DNA of 64,000 nt from assembly GCA_949126835.1 (NCBI GenBank), contig OX421497.1, forward strand, positions 49,175,474 to 49,239,473, in the 5' to 3' direction. Source of the stretch: Anisus vortex (taxonomy: Eukaryota > Mollusca > Gastropoda > Planorbidae). Position numbers and translations under genes: made by a program. Every line of letters begins with the position of its first letter. Position 1 is the first letter of the stretch. This document shows positions 1 to 11,678 of this stretch, piece after piece. Below the pieces are notes generated by a model. It had not been told where the DNA came from. It did no database searches and worked only from the letters and a program-made list of their open reading frames with translations.

Positions 1-1129
1 TACTTATACACCTGACACTGTTTTTAAAAAGTTTGAAAAACATCACTACTCTGTCATTATGCTGCAAATATCACAAGTATCTGTGGTTGTTATGATGTAG
101 AATTACTAGGCTAGTGCTTAGGCCTACATTTTACATTTTAAAAACTTTCGTAGATGCATTATATTTAAAATGAAATTGAAATTGACAAATATTTTAGGTT
201 TTTCAAACTGCCATACCCTTTGCTTTTGAACCGATATTGTGTTGCCGAAACTGAAACGTAGCATATTTATAAGTTAAAGGCGGCATTTGTTTGTAGGCCT
301 ATTGAACGCAAATTACATTATATGGAAAGAATTGTAAATGTTGTAAAAAGCCTCTCTAGGTCTATAATATAGATATAAGCTTGTACACTAGTAACTAGTA
401 GCTTAAGATTATGATTCGTTTTATTTCTTATGGCCTAGGCATATAGCCTACTAAGGCAGTGTTTAGCATTTCGAGAAAACCTCGCGCGCCTTGTTGCATG
501 TCCTAGCTAAGTTTCCAAAACCATGATAGGCCGATCGACACATTTCAAGACATTTCGGAAACATTCTGCACTCAAACTTTTTATTTCAAATCTATATAAA
601 AATAATGAGTGAAATGTCAATAGAGTGTGTAATTTTTCCCTAGTTCCATGTATGAGTTGAAAAAAGACAGCTCGGTGGTGAAGCCAGCACACCCTCCGCT
701 AGCCAGCCCTCTCCCCGTAAGTTTAAAGGCAGCATTTTTTGGTAGCCTTAATTATTGAACTCAAATTACAGTATGGAATGAATCATAAATGTGTGAAGGC
801 CTGTCGAGGCCTATAATGTAGGCAGGCCTATATAAGCTTGTAGACTAGTAGCTTAAGATGCGTTTTATTTAGGACCCAAGGCCTAGGCTTATATAGGCTA
901 TAGCCTACTAATAAGGCAGTGTTTAGCATTCCGATAAAACCGCGCCATGTCTAAACAATGTTTCCAAAACTCCGATCGGCCGATCGACGCGTGAAATGTA
1001 AATAGTAATTTTGTTTGTCATTAGTTGCATGTAAATGTAAGATTTGAAATAAAAAAGCTTATTGTGGGTCACGCAGTCGTGCTTGAAATCATTACCAACA
1101 ATGTTAATGGTAATTAGGGCACATGTATA

Positions 1130-1314
1130 CAGTGCCCTCACATAGGGAGGGCAGAGGGGGCATATGCCCGGGGCGATACTTCCAGTGGGGGGGGGGGGGC
1201 GGCAAATGTAGACTAAATATAGCAAATATAGTGCAAAACAAGCAGTTACAGTATGCAAGGGGGCGGCGCTGAAACTTATGCCCTGGGGCGCTACATATGG
1301 TTGTAAAGACTCTT
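1130..1314. mobile_element. Short hAT-like insertion with 8-bp TSD, nested in R1
   Basis: Other R1 copies read directly from 'TTAGGGCAC' into 'TATAGCGCAACTATC', which gives an empty site. Here 185 bp are inserted between perfect 8-bp target duplications CATGTATA (1122-1129 and 1315-1322). The element starts CAGTGCCCTCAC and has only weakly matching inverted ends. It contains a run of G near 1186. Its length and lack of coding make it a non-autonomous element. Confidence 0.65.
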
Positions 1315-1358
1315 CATGTATAGCGCAACTATCAATACCGGCTCCACTCAGTCTAGGG

Positions 1359-2465
1359 CATAGGTTCTCAACGGGGGCGATATCGTCCCCCGGGGGGCGG
1401 TGAGAAGCTTTAGGGGGGCGCTGACATTCCCGGGGGCGATTGGGAGGCGGTGAAGGGCAAGTGGGCGGTACAAACGTACCTGATATATTTTAACACCTCA
1501 GCTATTTGAATCGATTAGTTTTGATTGAAATGTGATGTAAACGCAAGTACTGCTAAATATCTGATATCCCCCGACAGTATGCTTACATATTATTATATTA
1601 ATAAGAAAAGGGAATCGCAGTTTCTTTTCGATGAAGGAGGGGGTCAGTATTTGGCACATATTTTGTGCAGCCGGCTGGTCCTGTGGTTGTTTCACCGGAC
1701 TGTCAACCCTGCTGACTGATCACTGTCGCCCTAACATCTGCTAATATTAATGATATTTTGATCTCAGTTTAACCGAGATGTCCTTAATGTGTTTCAACCC
1801 GACGTGTGAAGAATCAAAATATTTTTAAACGGTATGGATAAGTAGTAATCATACTAACTGGGTAGTTTTTGTAATGCTTGAAAATATGCATATAAATTCT
1901 TTAGTCATATAATATTTATATAATTTTCAAATACTTTTACAGTTTGATCATTTCAAAGTTATAAATTGTAAGCCATTTAATTTTAATAAAAAAAATAAAT
2001 GAAATATTAGCTCAAATAAAACGTTTTTTTTATCTCCCTTAAATAAAAAAATGTTTCCACATTTGATTCAATAGTGATGCCGAACAAGTTCTGTTTTGTA
2101 ATATAACAAATATTACTGATTATTAGACCAAAGGCTTTTGCGACCAAAATTGAAACAAAAATAGACAAATTGCTAGCAACACACCAGGCAATTGATTCAC
2201 AATAATATTGATTTATTTAAATCTTTTGTTTAGGCAATTTTTTGATCTAATTATTCTTACAATATGTAATTCGTACAGTTTTTTTAAAGATAATTAATCA
2301 CACAAAAAGTCTAGACCGCCTAAAAAAATCGCGGAAACTATAATCCAGATGGGCGGAAAGGGGGAGGGGCACTAAAAGAAAGTTGGCGGGGGGGGGGGGG
2401 GGAGGCGGTGAGCGGAAACAAATTGTAAAAGGGGGCGGTGAGCCGAAAAAGGTTGAGAACCTATG
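1359..2465. mobile_element. Non-autonomous hAT element, 1.1 kb, nested in R1
   Basis: The terminal inverted repeats are CATAGGTTCTCAAC at the left and GTTGAGAACCTATG at the right. This is the familiar hAT 'GGTTCTCAAC' type end. The element is flanked by a perfect 8-bp target duplication GTCTAGGG (1351-1358 and 2466-2473), which fits the Buster-type nnnTAnnn preference. Sub-terminal regions are G-rich, with repeated GGGGGCGGTGAG. The core is AT-rich and has no open frame longer than about 65 codons, so no transposase is present. It lies inside R1 copy 1. Confidence 0.85.
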
Positions 2466-2868
2466 GTCTAGGGGAAGTTCAGTCTAATGAATGACGCACT
2501 TCAAAGACTTTTAGTGTGTGTCGACTCACTATAGTATGATAAAAAGGATAAAAACTTGAGTAGGGACGGGGTACTTAGATGAAGAAACAGATACCTTACT
2601 TCTCATATCACTAATGTCTGTAGGCCTATTGATCAGTTGTTTAAAATAAATGAAGCCCTGCCTTTTCTAAATTAGGATGAATATTTAGTAACTTTTATGT
2701 TTAAAAGGTAGATCTATGCATTTTTGAGAAGTTTTATAAGACAGTCTAACCCCTGGAAGTCGGGGTGCGACTTATGCACCGGTCAATGACAACATATTAA
2801 AAAAAAATCTTAAACTAGGGGTGCGACTTATCCACAGGTGCGACTTATACGCGAGTGTATATACGGTA

Positions 2869-3260
2869 GTTGTTACTGTTACTAGACATAATTATAGTTA
2901 ATAGCCTACCAATGCTAAGTATTAGGTGGGCCTATGTGACATAAACATTTATCAATAAATGAACACAAAACTTTTCTATCAGTAGGATTCATTATTTAGA
3001 AAGTCCAATGGTAGGCCTCTATGTCCATGACTAAAGACTATTTATTAAAATCAGTTTGTTGCGATGTGACAATTAACATGTATTAGGTTTTGTGTTCAAG
3101 CTGAGTACATGAGCCAGTCTGATAATAATATACTAATATGATATACTATGATTTTAATATGGTTTCATAATAGAATATTTTAAAAGATAACAATGAAATT
3201 GATGCTGTATTAACATTCAATCAAAGCTCACCATACAAATTTACTAAAAAAAACTTTTTT
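2869..3260. other. Single-copy AT-rich intron sequence
   Basis: About 390 bp between the R1 right end and the 16-bp minisatellite. I see no exon, repeat unit or RNA gene here. It is presumably intron upstream of the 9114 exon. Confidence 0.5.
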
Positions 3261-4545
3261 TTGACATCTCTGGTCCCTTACATCTCTGGTCCCTTTCATC
3301 TCTGCTCCCTTACATCTCTGATCCCTTACATCTCTGGTCCCTTTCATCTCTGCTCCCTTACATCTCTGGTCCCTTACATCTCTGGTCCCTTTCATCTCTG
3401 CTCCCTTACATCTCTGGTCCCTTACATCTCTGGTCCCTTACATCTCTGGTCCCTTACATCTCTGGTCCCTTACATCTCTGGTCCCTTACATCTCTGGTCC
3501 CTTACATCTCTGGTCCCTTACATCTCTGGTCCCTTACATCTCTGGTCCCTTTCATCTCTGGTCCCTTACATCTCTGCTCCCTTACATCTCTGGTCCCTTA
3601 CATCTCTGGTCCCTTACATCTCTGGTCCCTTACATCTCTGGTCCCTTACATCTCTGGTCCCTTACATCTCTGGTCCCTTACATCTCTGGTCCCTTACATC
3701 TCTGGTCCCTTACATCTCTGGTCCCTTACATCTCTGGTCCCTTACATCTCTGGTCCCTTACATCTCTGGTCCCTTACATCTCTGGTCCCTTACATCTCTG
3801 GTCCCTTACATCTCTGGTCCCTTACATCTCTGGTCCCTTACATCTCTGCTCCCTTACATCTCTGGTCCCTTACATCTCTGGTCCCTTACATCTCTGCTCC
3901 CTTACATCTCTGCTCCCTTACATCTCTGCTCCCTTACATCTCTGCTCCCTTACATCTCTGCTCCCTTACATCTCTGCTCCCTTACATCTCTGCTCCCTTA
4001 CATCTCTGCTCCCTTACATCTCTGGTCCCTTACATCTCTGGTCCCTTACATCTCTGGTCCCTTACATCTCTGCTCCCTTACATCTCTGCTCCCTTACATC
4101 TCTGCTCCCTTACATCTCTGGTCCCTTACATCTCTGGTCCCTTACATCTCTGCTCCCTTACATCTCTGCTCCCTTACATCTCTGCTCCCTTACATCTCTG
4201 CTCCCTTACATCTCTGGTCCCTTACATCTCTGGTCCCTTACATCTCTGGTCCCTTACATCTCTGGTCCCTTACATCTCTGCTCCCTTACATCTCTGCTCC
4301 CTTACATCTCTGCTCCCTTACATCTCTGCTCCCTTACATCTCTGGTCCCTTACATCTCTGGTCCCTTACATCTCTGCTCCCTTACATCTCTGGTCCCTTA
4401 CATCTCTGCTCCCTTACATCTCTGCTCCCTTACATCTCTGGTCCCTTACATCTCTGGTCCCTTACATCTCTGCTCCCTTTCATCTCTGCTCCCTTACATC
4501 TCTGGTCCCTTACATTTCTGCTCCCTTACATCTTTGCTCCGTTAC
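3261..4545. repeat. 16-bp minisatellite, about 80 copies
   Basis: The unit is TTACATCTCTGGTCCC (16 bp). Two interspersed variants differ at one base (CTGGTCCC or CTGCTCCC). The left part is nearly all G-type; the right part alternates runs of G- and C-type units. The first few units have TTTC instead of TTAC. The strand is pyrimidine-rich. Because 16 is not a multiple of three, the translated reading frame repeats every 48 bp. An accidental 443-codon open frame (3261-4592) runs through the whole array; it has no non-repeat protein content and I do not call it a gene. Confidence 0.95.
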
Positions 4546-4638
4546 ATCAGTGGATTCAAGACTTTCTGAGAGGTCTAGTACAAAATAATTAAGGCAGGTT
4601 TCACAAAACTGCCACCAAGAAAATGCCAACTTAGAAAG

Positions 4639-4951
4639 CTAGGCTGTGGAGTCGGTAGATAAATGTTTTGACTCCGACTCTGACTCCCGATTCCAACTCC
4701 TCTGTATTACTATGCAAATGTATTGCCATATAGTGAGGCACACAAAAAAGCATGCTTCTTCACGGTCACTTAATGTGTTCGCTTTGCAGTTACGTGAGGC
4801 ACTGCATGCATTGGTCTTTATTCTTACAGTAGAGAAGTCACTAATTATAACTTTTTGTGAATTAAGACATTTAAAATTCCAAACTAAATTTAATAGGAGT
4901 CGGAGTCGGTGCATTGTGTGACCCGACTCCAACTCCGACTCCACAGCCCTG
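4639..4951. mobile_element. hAT-like element 'GGCTGTGGAGTCGG', copy 1
   Basis: 313 bp with inverted ends: left CTAGGCTGTGGAGTCGG, right CCGACTCCACAGCCCTG. The 8-bp target duplication is TTAGAAAG (4631-4638 and 4952-4959). The ends contain stacked GACTCC/GGAGTC hexamers. The interior matches the copy at 18071-18460 in inverted orientation, including the shared core near 'GAGGCACTGCATGCATTGGT'. It is non-autonomous, with no transposase. Confidence 0.85.
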
Positions 4952-5300
4952 TTAGAAAGTGACTTGCATTTTTTATTTAATACTCTAGATACAGTGTAGC
5001 TAATAATACTCTAGATACAGTGTAGCTACTATTGTTCAATACTCTAGATACATTGTAGCTACTATTGTTTAATACTCTAGATACATTGTAGCTACTATTG
5101 TTCAATACTCTAGATACAGTGTAGCTAATAATACTCTAGATACAGTGTAGCTACTATTGTTTAATACTCTAGATACATTATAGCTAATAATACTCTAGAT
5201 ACATTGTAGCTACTATTGTTCAATACTCTAGATACAGTGTAGCTAATAATACTCTAGATGCAGTGTAGCTACTATTGTTTAATACTCTAGATACAGTGTA

Positions 5301-6245
5301 GGGATGTTAAAACCGGTTTGTTTTCAAAACCGGTTTTTGGTTCTATAAAACCGGTTTAAAACCGGATTTTGATTCCCCCCCCCCCCCCCCCCCCCCCCGC
5401 AATGTCACAAGTCACAGGCCGGAAAAGACAAATGTGCGTAGTTTTGTAGGTGTATTTGAAAAATAGTTCAAACTTAATACGTGTTTGCAGAGCATTCAAG
5501 AGGTTGATTTTTGTGAATACATTATGATTTTGTACACTTTACCATAACATTCTTTAGAACTAAAAAAAAGGGCTATTTGATTAAAACCGATCATAGCTTT
5601 CAATAGTGATAATTTGTGCACTGTGCTTTTAGACTGACTTGTAAAATAATGTATTGAATAGGATCACGTAGCATCAATCTAAAGTAAAAAGAATGTGTAT
5701 TTAATGCTGCCGTTAATAATAAAGCACAGACGCGGTATCTAGCCGAATTGTTCAGGGTCACAGGACAAAAGTAGTTTGCGTACATCAAAGAGTCGTCGTC
5801 GGCATCCGTCCGTCTCGAGAGATGATGGTGTAGCTTCATGGGTGAGGTATCCAACTGCACCGCTGAGAATGGCTTTGTGAGAGGGGCAATCCCTGCCGCA
5901 TTGGAGGCACATCAAACAGTAGCGCACATCTAAACGATGAGCCAACATTTGGTTTGATGTTGTTTTTATCGCAAGCCATAGTTGGTATTTGGAGAAACAA
6001 AAAAAGAAACACAATATCTAAGACTAATTTTAATAAGGTTAGCAAGGCATTTCAAGAATTGTTTTGCGTGAATCCAACATTTTTTTAAAAATAATTCTAT
6101 CAGAACCAATAAAAAAAATTAAGAGTGTGCTACTTGAATTAATGATTACCTTCCAACCAAGAAACCGAAATCCGGTTTTAAAAATCAAAACCAGTTTTCA
6201 GATTCAAAACCGGAATCCGGTATTCCGGTTTTCGTTTAACATCCC
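5301..6245. mobile_element. TA-flanked element R2 with AACCGGTT-rich ends, copy 1
   Basis: The left end is GGGATGTTAAAACCGGTTTG and the right end is CCGGTTTTCGTTTAACATCCC. The ends form imperfect inverted repeats with several further AAACCGG/CCGGTTT motifs inside. TA lies on both sides, at 5299-5300 and 6246-6247. The insertion is in the middle of the 26-33-bp minisatellite. A 22-base run of C sits at about 5376-5398. The interior contains, on the minus strand, the tail of a LINE open frame (see 5820-5921). A 5'-truncated relative lies at 28808-29470. Confidence 0.8.
5820..5921 (-). pseudogene. LINE ORF2 C-terminal zinc-finger remnant inside R2
   Basis: On the minus strand the DNA encodes CLQCGRDCPSHKAIL followed by a tail resembling the LINE ending at 54543-54650, where the intact form is CLKCVRDCHSRVGLHSHSRR. 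Cysteine spacing Cx2Cx3C is kept, but the histidines of the second half are lost or out of frame. This is a captured or inserted fragment of a non-LTR retrotransposon 3' end, not a functional gene. The downstream sequence (GACGCGGTATCTAGCCGAAT, about 5729-5748) is shared with R2 copy 2. Confidence 0.6.
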
Positions 6246-9113
6246 TAATACAGTGTAGCTACTTTAATACTCTAGATACATTGTAGCTACTATTGTTTAA
6301 TACTCTAGATACATTGTAGCTATTATTGTTTAATACTCTAGATACATTGTAGCTACTTTAATACTCTAGATACAGTGTAGCTATTATTGTTTAATACCCT
6401 AGATACAATAGTAGCTACAATGTATCTAGATACAGTGTAGCTACTTTAATACTCTAGATACATTGTAGCTACTATTGTTTAATACTCTAGATACAGTGTA
6501 GCTACAATTTTATTGTTTAATACTCTAGATACAGTGTAGCTACTTTAATACTCTAGATACAGTGTAGTTACTATTGTTTAATACTCTAGATACATTGTAG
6601 CTACTATTGTTTAATACTCTAGATACAGTGTAGCTACTTTAATACTCTAGATACATTGTAGCTACTATTTTTTAATACTCTAGATACATTGTAGCTACTA
6701 TTGTTTAATACTCTAGATACAGTGTAGCTACTTTAATACTCTAGATACATTGTAGCTACTATTGTTCAATACTCTAGATACAGTGTAGCTATTATTGTTT
6801 AATACTCTAGATACATTGTAGCTACTATTGTTTAATACTCTAGATACAGTGTAGCTACTTTAATGCTCTAGATACAGTGTAGCTATTATTGTTTAATACT
6901 CTAGATACATTGTAGCTACTTTAATACTCTAGATACATGGTAGCTATTATTGTTTAATACTCTAGATACAGTGTAGCTAATAATACTCTAGATACAGTGT
7001 AGCTATTATTGTTTAATACTCTAGATACAGTGTAGCTAATAATACTCTAGATACAGTGTAGCTACTATTGTTTAATACTCTAGATACATTGTAGCTACTA
7101 TTGTTTAATACTCTAGATACATTGTAGCTACTATTGTTTAATACTCTAGATACATTGTAGCTACTTTAATACTCTAGATACATTGTAGCTACTATTGTTT
7201 AATACTCTAGATACATTGTAGCTACCGGTACTATAATACTCTAGATACATTGTAGCTATTATTGTTCAATACTCTAGATACAGTGTAGCTACTATTGTTC
7301 AATACTCTAGATACAGTGTAGCTATTAATACTCTAGATACATTGTAGCTACTATTGTTTAATACTCTAGATACAGTGTAGCTACTATTGTTCAATACTCT
7401 AGATACAGTGTAGCTACTTTAATACTCTAGATACATTGTAGCTACTATTGTTTAATACTCTAGATACATTGTAGCTACTATAATACTCTAGATACATTGT
7501 AGCTATTATTGTTCAATACTCTAGATACAGTGTAGCTACTATTGTTCAATACTCTAGATACAGTGTAGCTACTTTAATACTCTAGATACAGTGTAGCTAC
7601 TATTGTTTAATACTCTAGATACATTGTAGCTACTATTGTTTAATACTCTAGATACAGTGTAGCTACTTTAATACTCTAGATACATTGTAGCTACTATTGT
7701 TTAATACTCTAGATACATTGTAGCTACTATTGTTTAATACTCTAGATACATTGTAGCTACTATTGTTTAATACTCTAGATACAGTGTAGCTACTTTAATA
7801 CTCTAGATACAGTGTAGCTACTATTGTTTAATACTCTAGATACATTGTAGCTACTATTGTTTAATACTCTAGATACAGTGTAGCTACTTTAATACTCTAG
7901 ATACATTGTAGCTACTATTTTTTAATACTCTAGATACATTGTAGCTACTATTGTTTAATACTCTAGATACAGTGTAGCAACTTTAATACTCTAGATACAG
8001 TGTAGCTACTATTGTTTAATACTCTAGATACAGTGTAGCTATTAATACTCTAGATACATTGTAGCTACTATTGTTTAATACTCTAGATACATTGTAGCTA
8101 ATATTGTTTAATACTCTAGATACATTGTAGCTATTAATACTCTAGATACATTGTAGCTACTATTGTTTAATACTCTTGATACATTGTAGCTACTATTGTT
8201 TAATACTCTAGATACATTGTAGCTACTTTAATACTCTAGATACATTGTAGCTACTATTGTTTAATACTCTAGATACATTGTAGCTACTATTGTTTAATAC
8301 TCTAGATACATTGTAGCTACTTTAATACTCTAGATACATTGTAGCTACTATTGTTTAATACTCTAGATACATTGTAGCTACCGGTACTATAATACTCTAG
8401 ATACATTGTAGCTATTATTGTTCAATACTCTAGATACAGTGTAGCTATTATTGTTCAATACTCTAGATACAGTGTAGCTACTATTGTTCAATACTCTAGA
8501 TACAGTGTAGCTATTAATACTCTAGATACATTGTAGCTACTATTGTTTAATACTCTAGATACAGTGTAGCTACTATTGTTCAATACTCTAGATACAGTGT
8601 AGCTACTTTAATACTCTAGATACATTGTAGCTACTATTGTTTAATACTCTAGATACATTGTAGCTACTATAATACTCTAGATACATTGTAGCTATTATTG
8701 TTCAATACTCTAGATACAGTGTAGCTACTATTGTTTAATACTCTAGATACAGTGTAGCTATTAATACTCTAGATACATTGTAGCTACTATTGTTTAATAC
8801 TCTAGATACAGTGTAGCTACTATTGTTCAATACTCTAGATACAGTGTAGCTACTTTAATACTCTAGATACATTGTAGCTACTATTGTTTAATACTCTAGA
8901 TACATTGTAGCTACTATAATACTCTAGATACAGTGTAGCTACTATTGTTCAATACTCTAGATACAGTGTAGCTATTATTACTCTAGATACAGTGTAGCTA
9001 CTATTGTTTAATACTCTAGATACAGTGTAGCTACTATTGTTCAACATTTATCAATGGTAGAGAAATGTAAAGATATAAATGATTCCATTTTCTTTTTTTC
9101 TGCTGCTAAACAG

Positions 9114-9256
9114 ACTTGTTACAGTGTACCAATGAACCAAATGTGTCAATCCCACAAATGGCAGATTTATTGATTGAAAGAACACAACATCAAAGCTGGG
9201 TGGTTGTCTTTAAGTCTCTTGTATCCATACACAATTTAATGAACTACGGCAATGAG
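9114..9256 (+). CDS. PICALM: PICALM/AP180 ANTH-domain exon A
   Basis: This exon encodes [20 protein letters not shown] and continues [16 protein letters not shown], then a segment ending HNLMNYGNE. It matches the conserved ANTH helices of CALM/AP180 (human [36 protein letters not shown]). Acceptor CTAAACAG/AC; the first two bases complete a codon begun upstream, probably T|AC for Tyr. Donor GAG/GTCAGTAT leaves phase 0. The upstream exon with the start codon and the basic PtdIns(4,5)P2-binding KKKH motif was not found in 1-9113 and is presumably beyond the left edge. The ANTH domain tethers clathrin adaptors to the plasma membrane and binds VAMP-family SNAREs. The donor is weaker than consensus and is followed within about 30 bp by a minisatellite rich in GTGAGT. 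Confidence 0.97.
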
Positions 9257-9286
9257 GTCAGTATATCTTTGTGTTGTTGCATTTAG

Positions 9287-9415
9287 TTGAGTATTTAGTT
9301 GCATTAGTTCTGTGGGTATTTTGTTGCATTAGTTCTGTGGGTATTTTGATGCATTAGATAAAGTTCTGTGAGTATTTTGTTGCATTAGTTCTGTGAGTAT
9401 TTAGTTGCATTAGTT
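9287..9415. repeat. 25-bp minisatellite, left part
   Basis: The unit is about 25 bp, built from AGTTCTGTGAGTATTTAGTT plus GCATT. It begins about 30 bp after the donor of exon A. It is separated from the right part (11679-12310) by a hAT-like insertion at 9416-11678. Several units here have TTTTG in place of TTTAG. Confidence 0.9.
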
Positions 9416-10113
9416 CAGGGCTGCCTACTGTTACGCTTTTGGCCGTAACATTACGATTTTAGTACCCAAAATACGGTGTTACGGTAAGGTTAAAATCAGT
9501 TATGCTTTTTGTGGTCCAGTGGAAAAAAATATTTTTGCTACAAAAAAATATCCGAAAATGTCCGTAAATTGATTGTACTGTCCAATACGGTAACAAGTAT
9601 TCTCGAATTTTTCAATAATTTTTTATATCGGTGAAATATGTTTCTGTTTTCTTAACGACGCTTAAACCCCCCACAGAAAATGACCCAAAAATACAGTAAA
9701 CGGTCTCTACGGTCCAATGCAGTAGTTGGTATTATTAATACTATTACCGTATATTTCCAACTTTCTTTTATTGTCGGAATATATTTCCGTTTTCTTTATA
9801 AGTTGCACAGCGCTGTGATGTTTGACATCTTAAACATGAGTTTCTATAGACTTTTTTCAAGAATGTATCATCTATTTTTATCGACCAATCAAATATATCT
9901 TTCTGTAGCACATGTGTTTTTGTGGCTCGCTAAGCGGCATGCTCATAGGATAGGCATAGTTTGTTATCTCTTGGTTGGTCAGTTTGCTAACGAACAATGG
10001 CATTATTTTTGACATATTGAGGCCTACATAGCCTTCAATAGGCCTGGATCTATACATAGCCTAGCCTAATAACAAAAACACACTGATGGCCTGTCAAAAG
10101 TTTCCACATAGGG

Positions 10114-10487
10114 CAGGGGTCGAAAAACTTTTTGTTTGAGAGAGCCATGGACACCACATATTTTGAAAAGTTATTCTGTGAGAGCCATACATTATGATTA
10201 AAACTATTATTTCAAGTAAATGTGTGCAATTTGTGTAATTTCAACACTAAAAGTACCGGTACAATAATTATGTCTCTAAATTCTTTTTAATAACAGTGTT
10301 ATGCTGTTGCTAATCAATAATGAGTATTTCTTACCATTAATGCGACTTCTGGTGCTGCAATGCAATTAATATGTGGATCAAAGTAGTGTAAAGAATTTTT
10401 TTATATAATCGAACATTTGTCTGCAAGCCAGATGCAGCCGTCAATAGAGACACATCTGGCTCGAGAGCCATAGGTTTCCGAGCCCTG
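10114..10487. mobile_element. Small hAT-like element nested in the 9416-11678 element
   Basis: The left end is CAGGGGTCGAAAAACTTTTT and the right end is TAGGTTTCCGAGCCCTG. Sub-terminal GAGAGCCAT motifs occur near both ends. The flanking octamers ACATAGGG and ATATAGGA match at 6 of 8 positions, consistent with a decayed 8-bp target duplication. It is 374 bp and non-coding. Confidence 0.65.
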
Positions 10488-11380
10488 ATATAGGACCTAG
10501 TCTACTCGTTAGCTTAAACAGGTTTAGGCCTACGTGTTGAATATGTAAAAAAGACGCATTTAAAATTTTTAGGTTTCACTGCAGTGCGCAAACGATAAAT
10601 AGGTCAATGGTCTTTAGGCCTACTATTAATTAGGTTTAGAGTTTGAAATTATTTGTTTAAAGTATAGATCTAGACTGACCCTAACCATCCGGCCTTTCAC
10701 TTTGCTCGGGACGAATGGGGGTGGGGAGACAAAAGTTAATTTATGATAGGATTTTGGGAGACAAAAATAAACCGATAGCCCTATTAACATCCCTACCAGG
10801 AATATACATCAGCTTAGCCAGAGAAGGTGATATTTTTGCGTGAAGTGTGTTATGTGGAATTAAATATTTACCATGCAGGCCGAGAGTATTGTAGATGACA
10901 TGTGTCAATAAAAAGACATGAATATTGATCTGGCAAAATCTATTTCAGTAAAGTTTTTATATACCTACTGCTTTGTCACCACTATCTAATACTATCTGCT
11001 TCTAAGTGCAGCGCATACGTTCACTTCTGACTTTATAGAAATGTTTCCAGAGTCATTTATAACTACATTTCATTGTAGCAAATCAAACTATCTGTTTTAA
11101 AGGAGATGTCAGCTGCGTGTAAATAGTCCCACTACCAAAGGACAAAACAGTTCCATTACTGTTTCTACAAAAGGTAGCAATGATATTGGATCATTTCAAC
11201 AATTACCCGTAGCTATTAAAACTGTAGTTAAATAACCAGAGATAAGCCACTCTGTTTAAGAAAATTAGTTAATTATAAAGCTTGAGACATTTCTACAACT
11301 TCAAAAGTAACTATTGATATCACATGAAGAGAACTATTGATGAAGGACTAGTTCTTATTAAATATCTGTCTAAAGTCAAG

Positions 11381-11510
11381 CTTTTATTAGCCACCATTCC
11401 ATTCAGCTCAGACCACTGTGAAAGGATTTTTAGCTGAATCAGACAAAGAATGACCAAAGAGTTTCTTAAGGAAACATTGGAAGTTTGTATAGCTCTCGTC
11501 TGATGGAGAC
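11381..11510 (+). pseudogene. hAT transposase C-terminal dimerisation remnant
   Basis: Translation from 11381 gives LLLATIPFSSDHCERIFS, then a stop codon, then IRQRMTKEFLKETLEVCIAL and another stop. The pattern 'IPxSSxxCERxFS' followed by a basic stretch and a helix is the signature of the hAT family dimerisation (hATC) region. Two in-frame stops show that it is dead. It assigns the 9416-11678 element to the hAT superfamily. No zinc finger or catalytic region was recognised upstream. Confidence 0.7.
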
Positions 11511-11678
11511 AAAGTTTTCATGAAAAAATATATATATATGTGTGTGTGAGAGTCTGATTATATGTCGTTACAAAACGCTTATTCAGTGTTTGATTAAAGT
11601 GTTACGGACAAGACGGTTTTGTTACTGACAATTCAGTCTTATGTTACTGAGAAATTTTTTTGGCGGTAGGCAGCCCTG

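Larger units (their letters stand above)
1..2868 (+). mobile_element. TIR element family R1, copy 1 (left end outside the window)
   Basis: The right end (about 2815-2868) reads GTGCGACTTATACGCGAGTG and then a tail ending in CGGTA. This is the inverted complement of the left ends seen at 19533 and 31855 (TACCGTATATACTCGCGTAT). The body is shared with those copies: a block beginning near 275 (GGCGGCATTTGTTTGTAGGC), an 'ATGGAAAGAATTGTAAATG' block, and 'CATCACTACTCTGTCATT'. The block at 275-720 is repeated in diverged form at 725-1118, an internal tandem duplication unique to this copy. Two hAT-like elements are nested inside it. No transposase is visible, so it is non-autonomous. TA-flanked ends suggest Tc1/mariner-type mobilisation, but that is an inference. 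Confidence 0.7.
4979..9043. repeat. 26/28/33-bp minisatellite, about 3.1 kb net, split by an element
   Basis: All units share AATACTCTAGATACATTGTA (or ACAGTGTA) followed by GCTA. They then differ in a spacer: short units end GCTAAT, medium units GCTACTTT, long units GCTACTATTGTTT. The array is interrupted by the element at 5301-6245. A unit in inverted orientation sits near 6405-6425. A marked variant (GCTACCGGTACTATAATAC) recurs at 7225 and 8381, which indicates a block duplication of 1,156 bp. The array ends about 70 bp upstream of the 9114 exon. It lies in the intron before that exon. Confidence 0.95.
9416..11678 (+). mobile_element. Decayed hAT-like element, 2.26 kb, inserted in the 25-bp array
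   Basis: The left end is CAGGGCTGCCTACTGTTACG and the right end is GCGGTAGGCAGCCCTG, giving inverted CAGGGCTGCCTAC termini. The interior next to both ends is rich in TTACGG/GTTACGG motifs. The flanking minisatellite shows a 6-bp direct repeat TTAGTT on each side. Near the right end (11381-11510) is a broken hAT transposase C-terminus. A second hAT-like element is nested at 10114-10487. Without this insertion the intron would be under 1 kb. Confidence 0.8.

Noticed and set aside
3261..4592. 443-codon open frame with SLTSLVPYISGPLHLW-type repeats
   Set aside because: It is entirely a translation of the 16-bp minisatellite. There is no non-repeat domain, no splice support, and the frame ends shortly after the array.
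1..9113. First ANTH exon with start codon and KKKH motif
   Set aside because: I looked for codons for the MGPKKKHLD-type segment and a suitable phase-1 donor and did not find them. The exon is probably left of the window.
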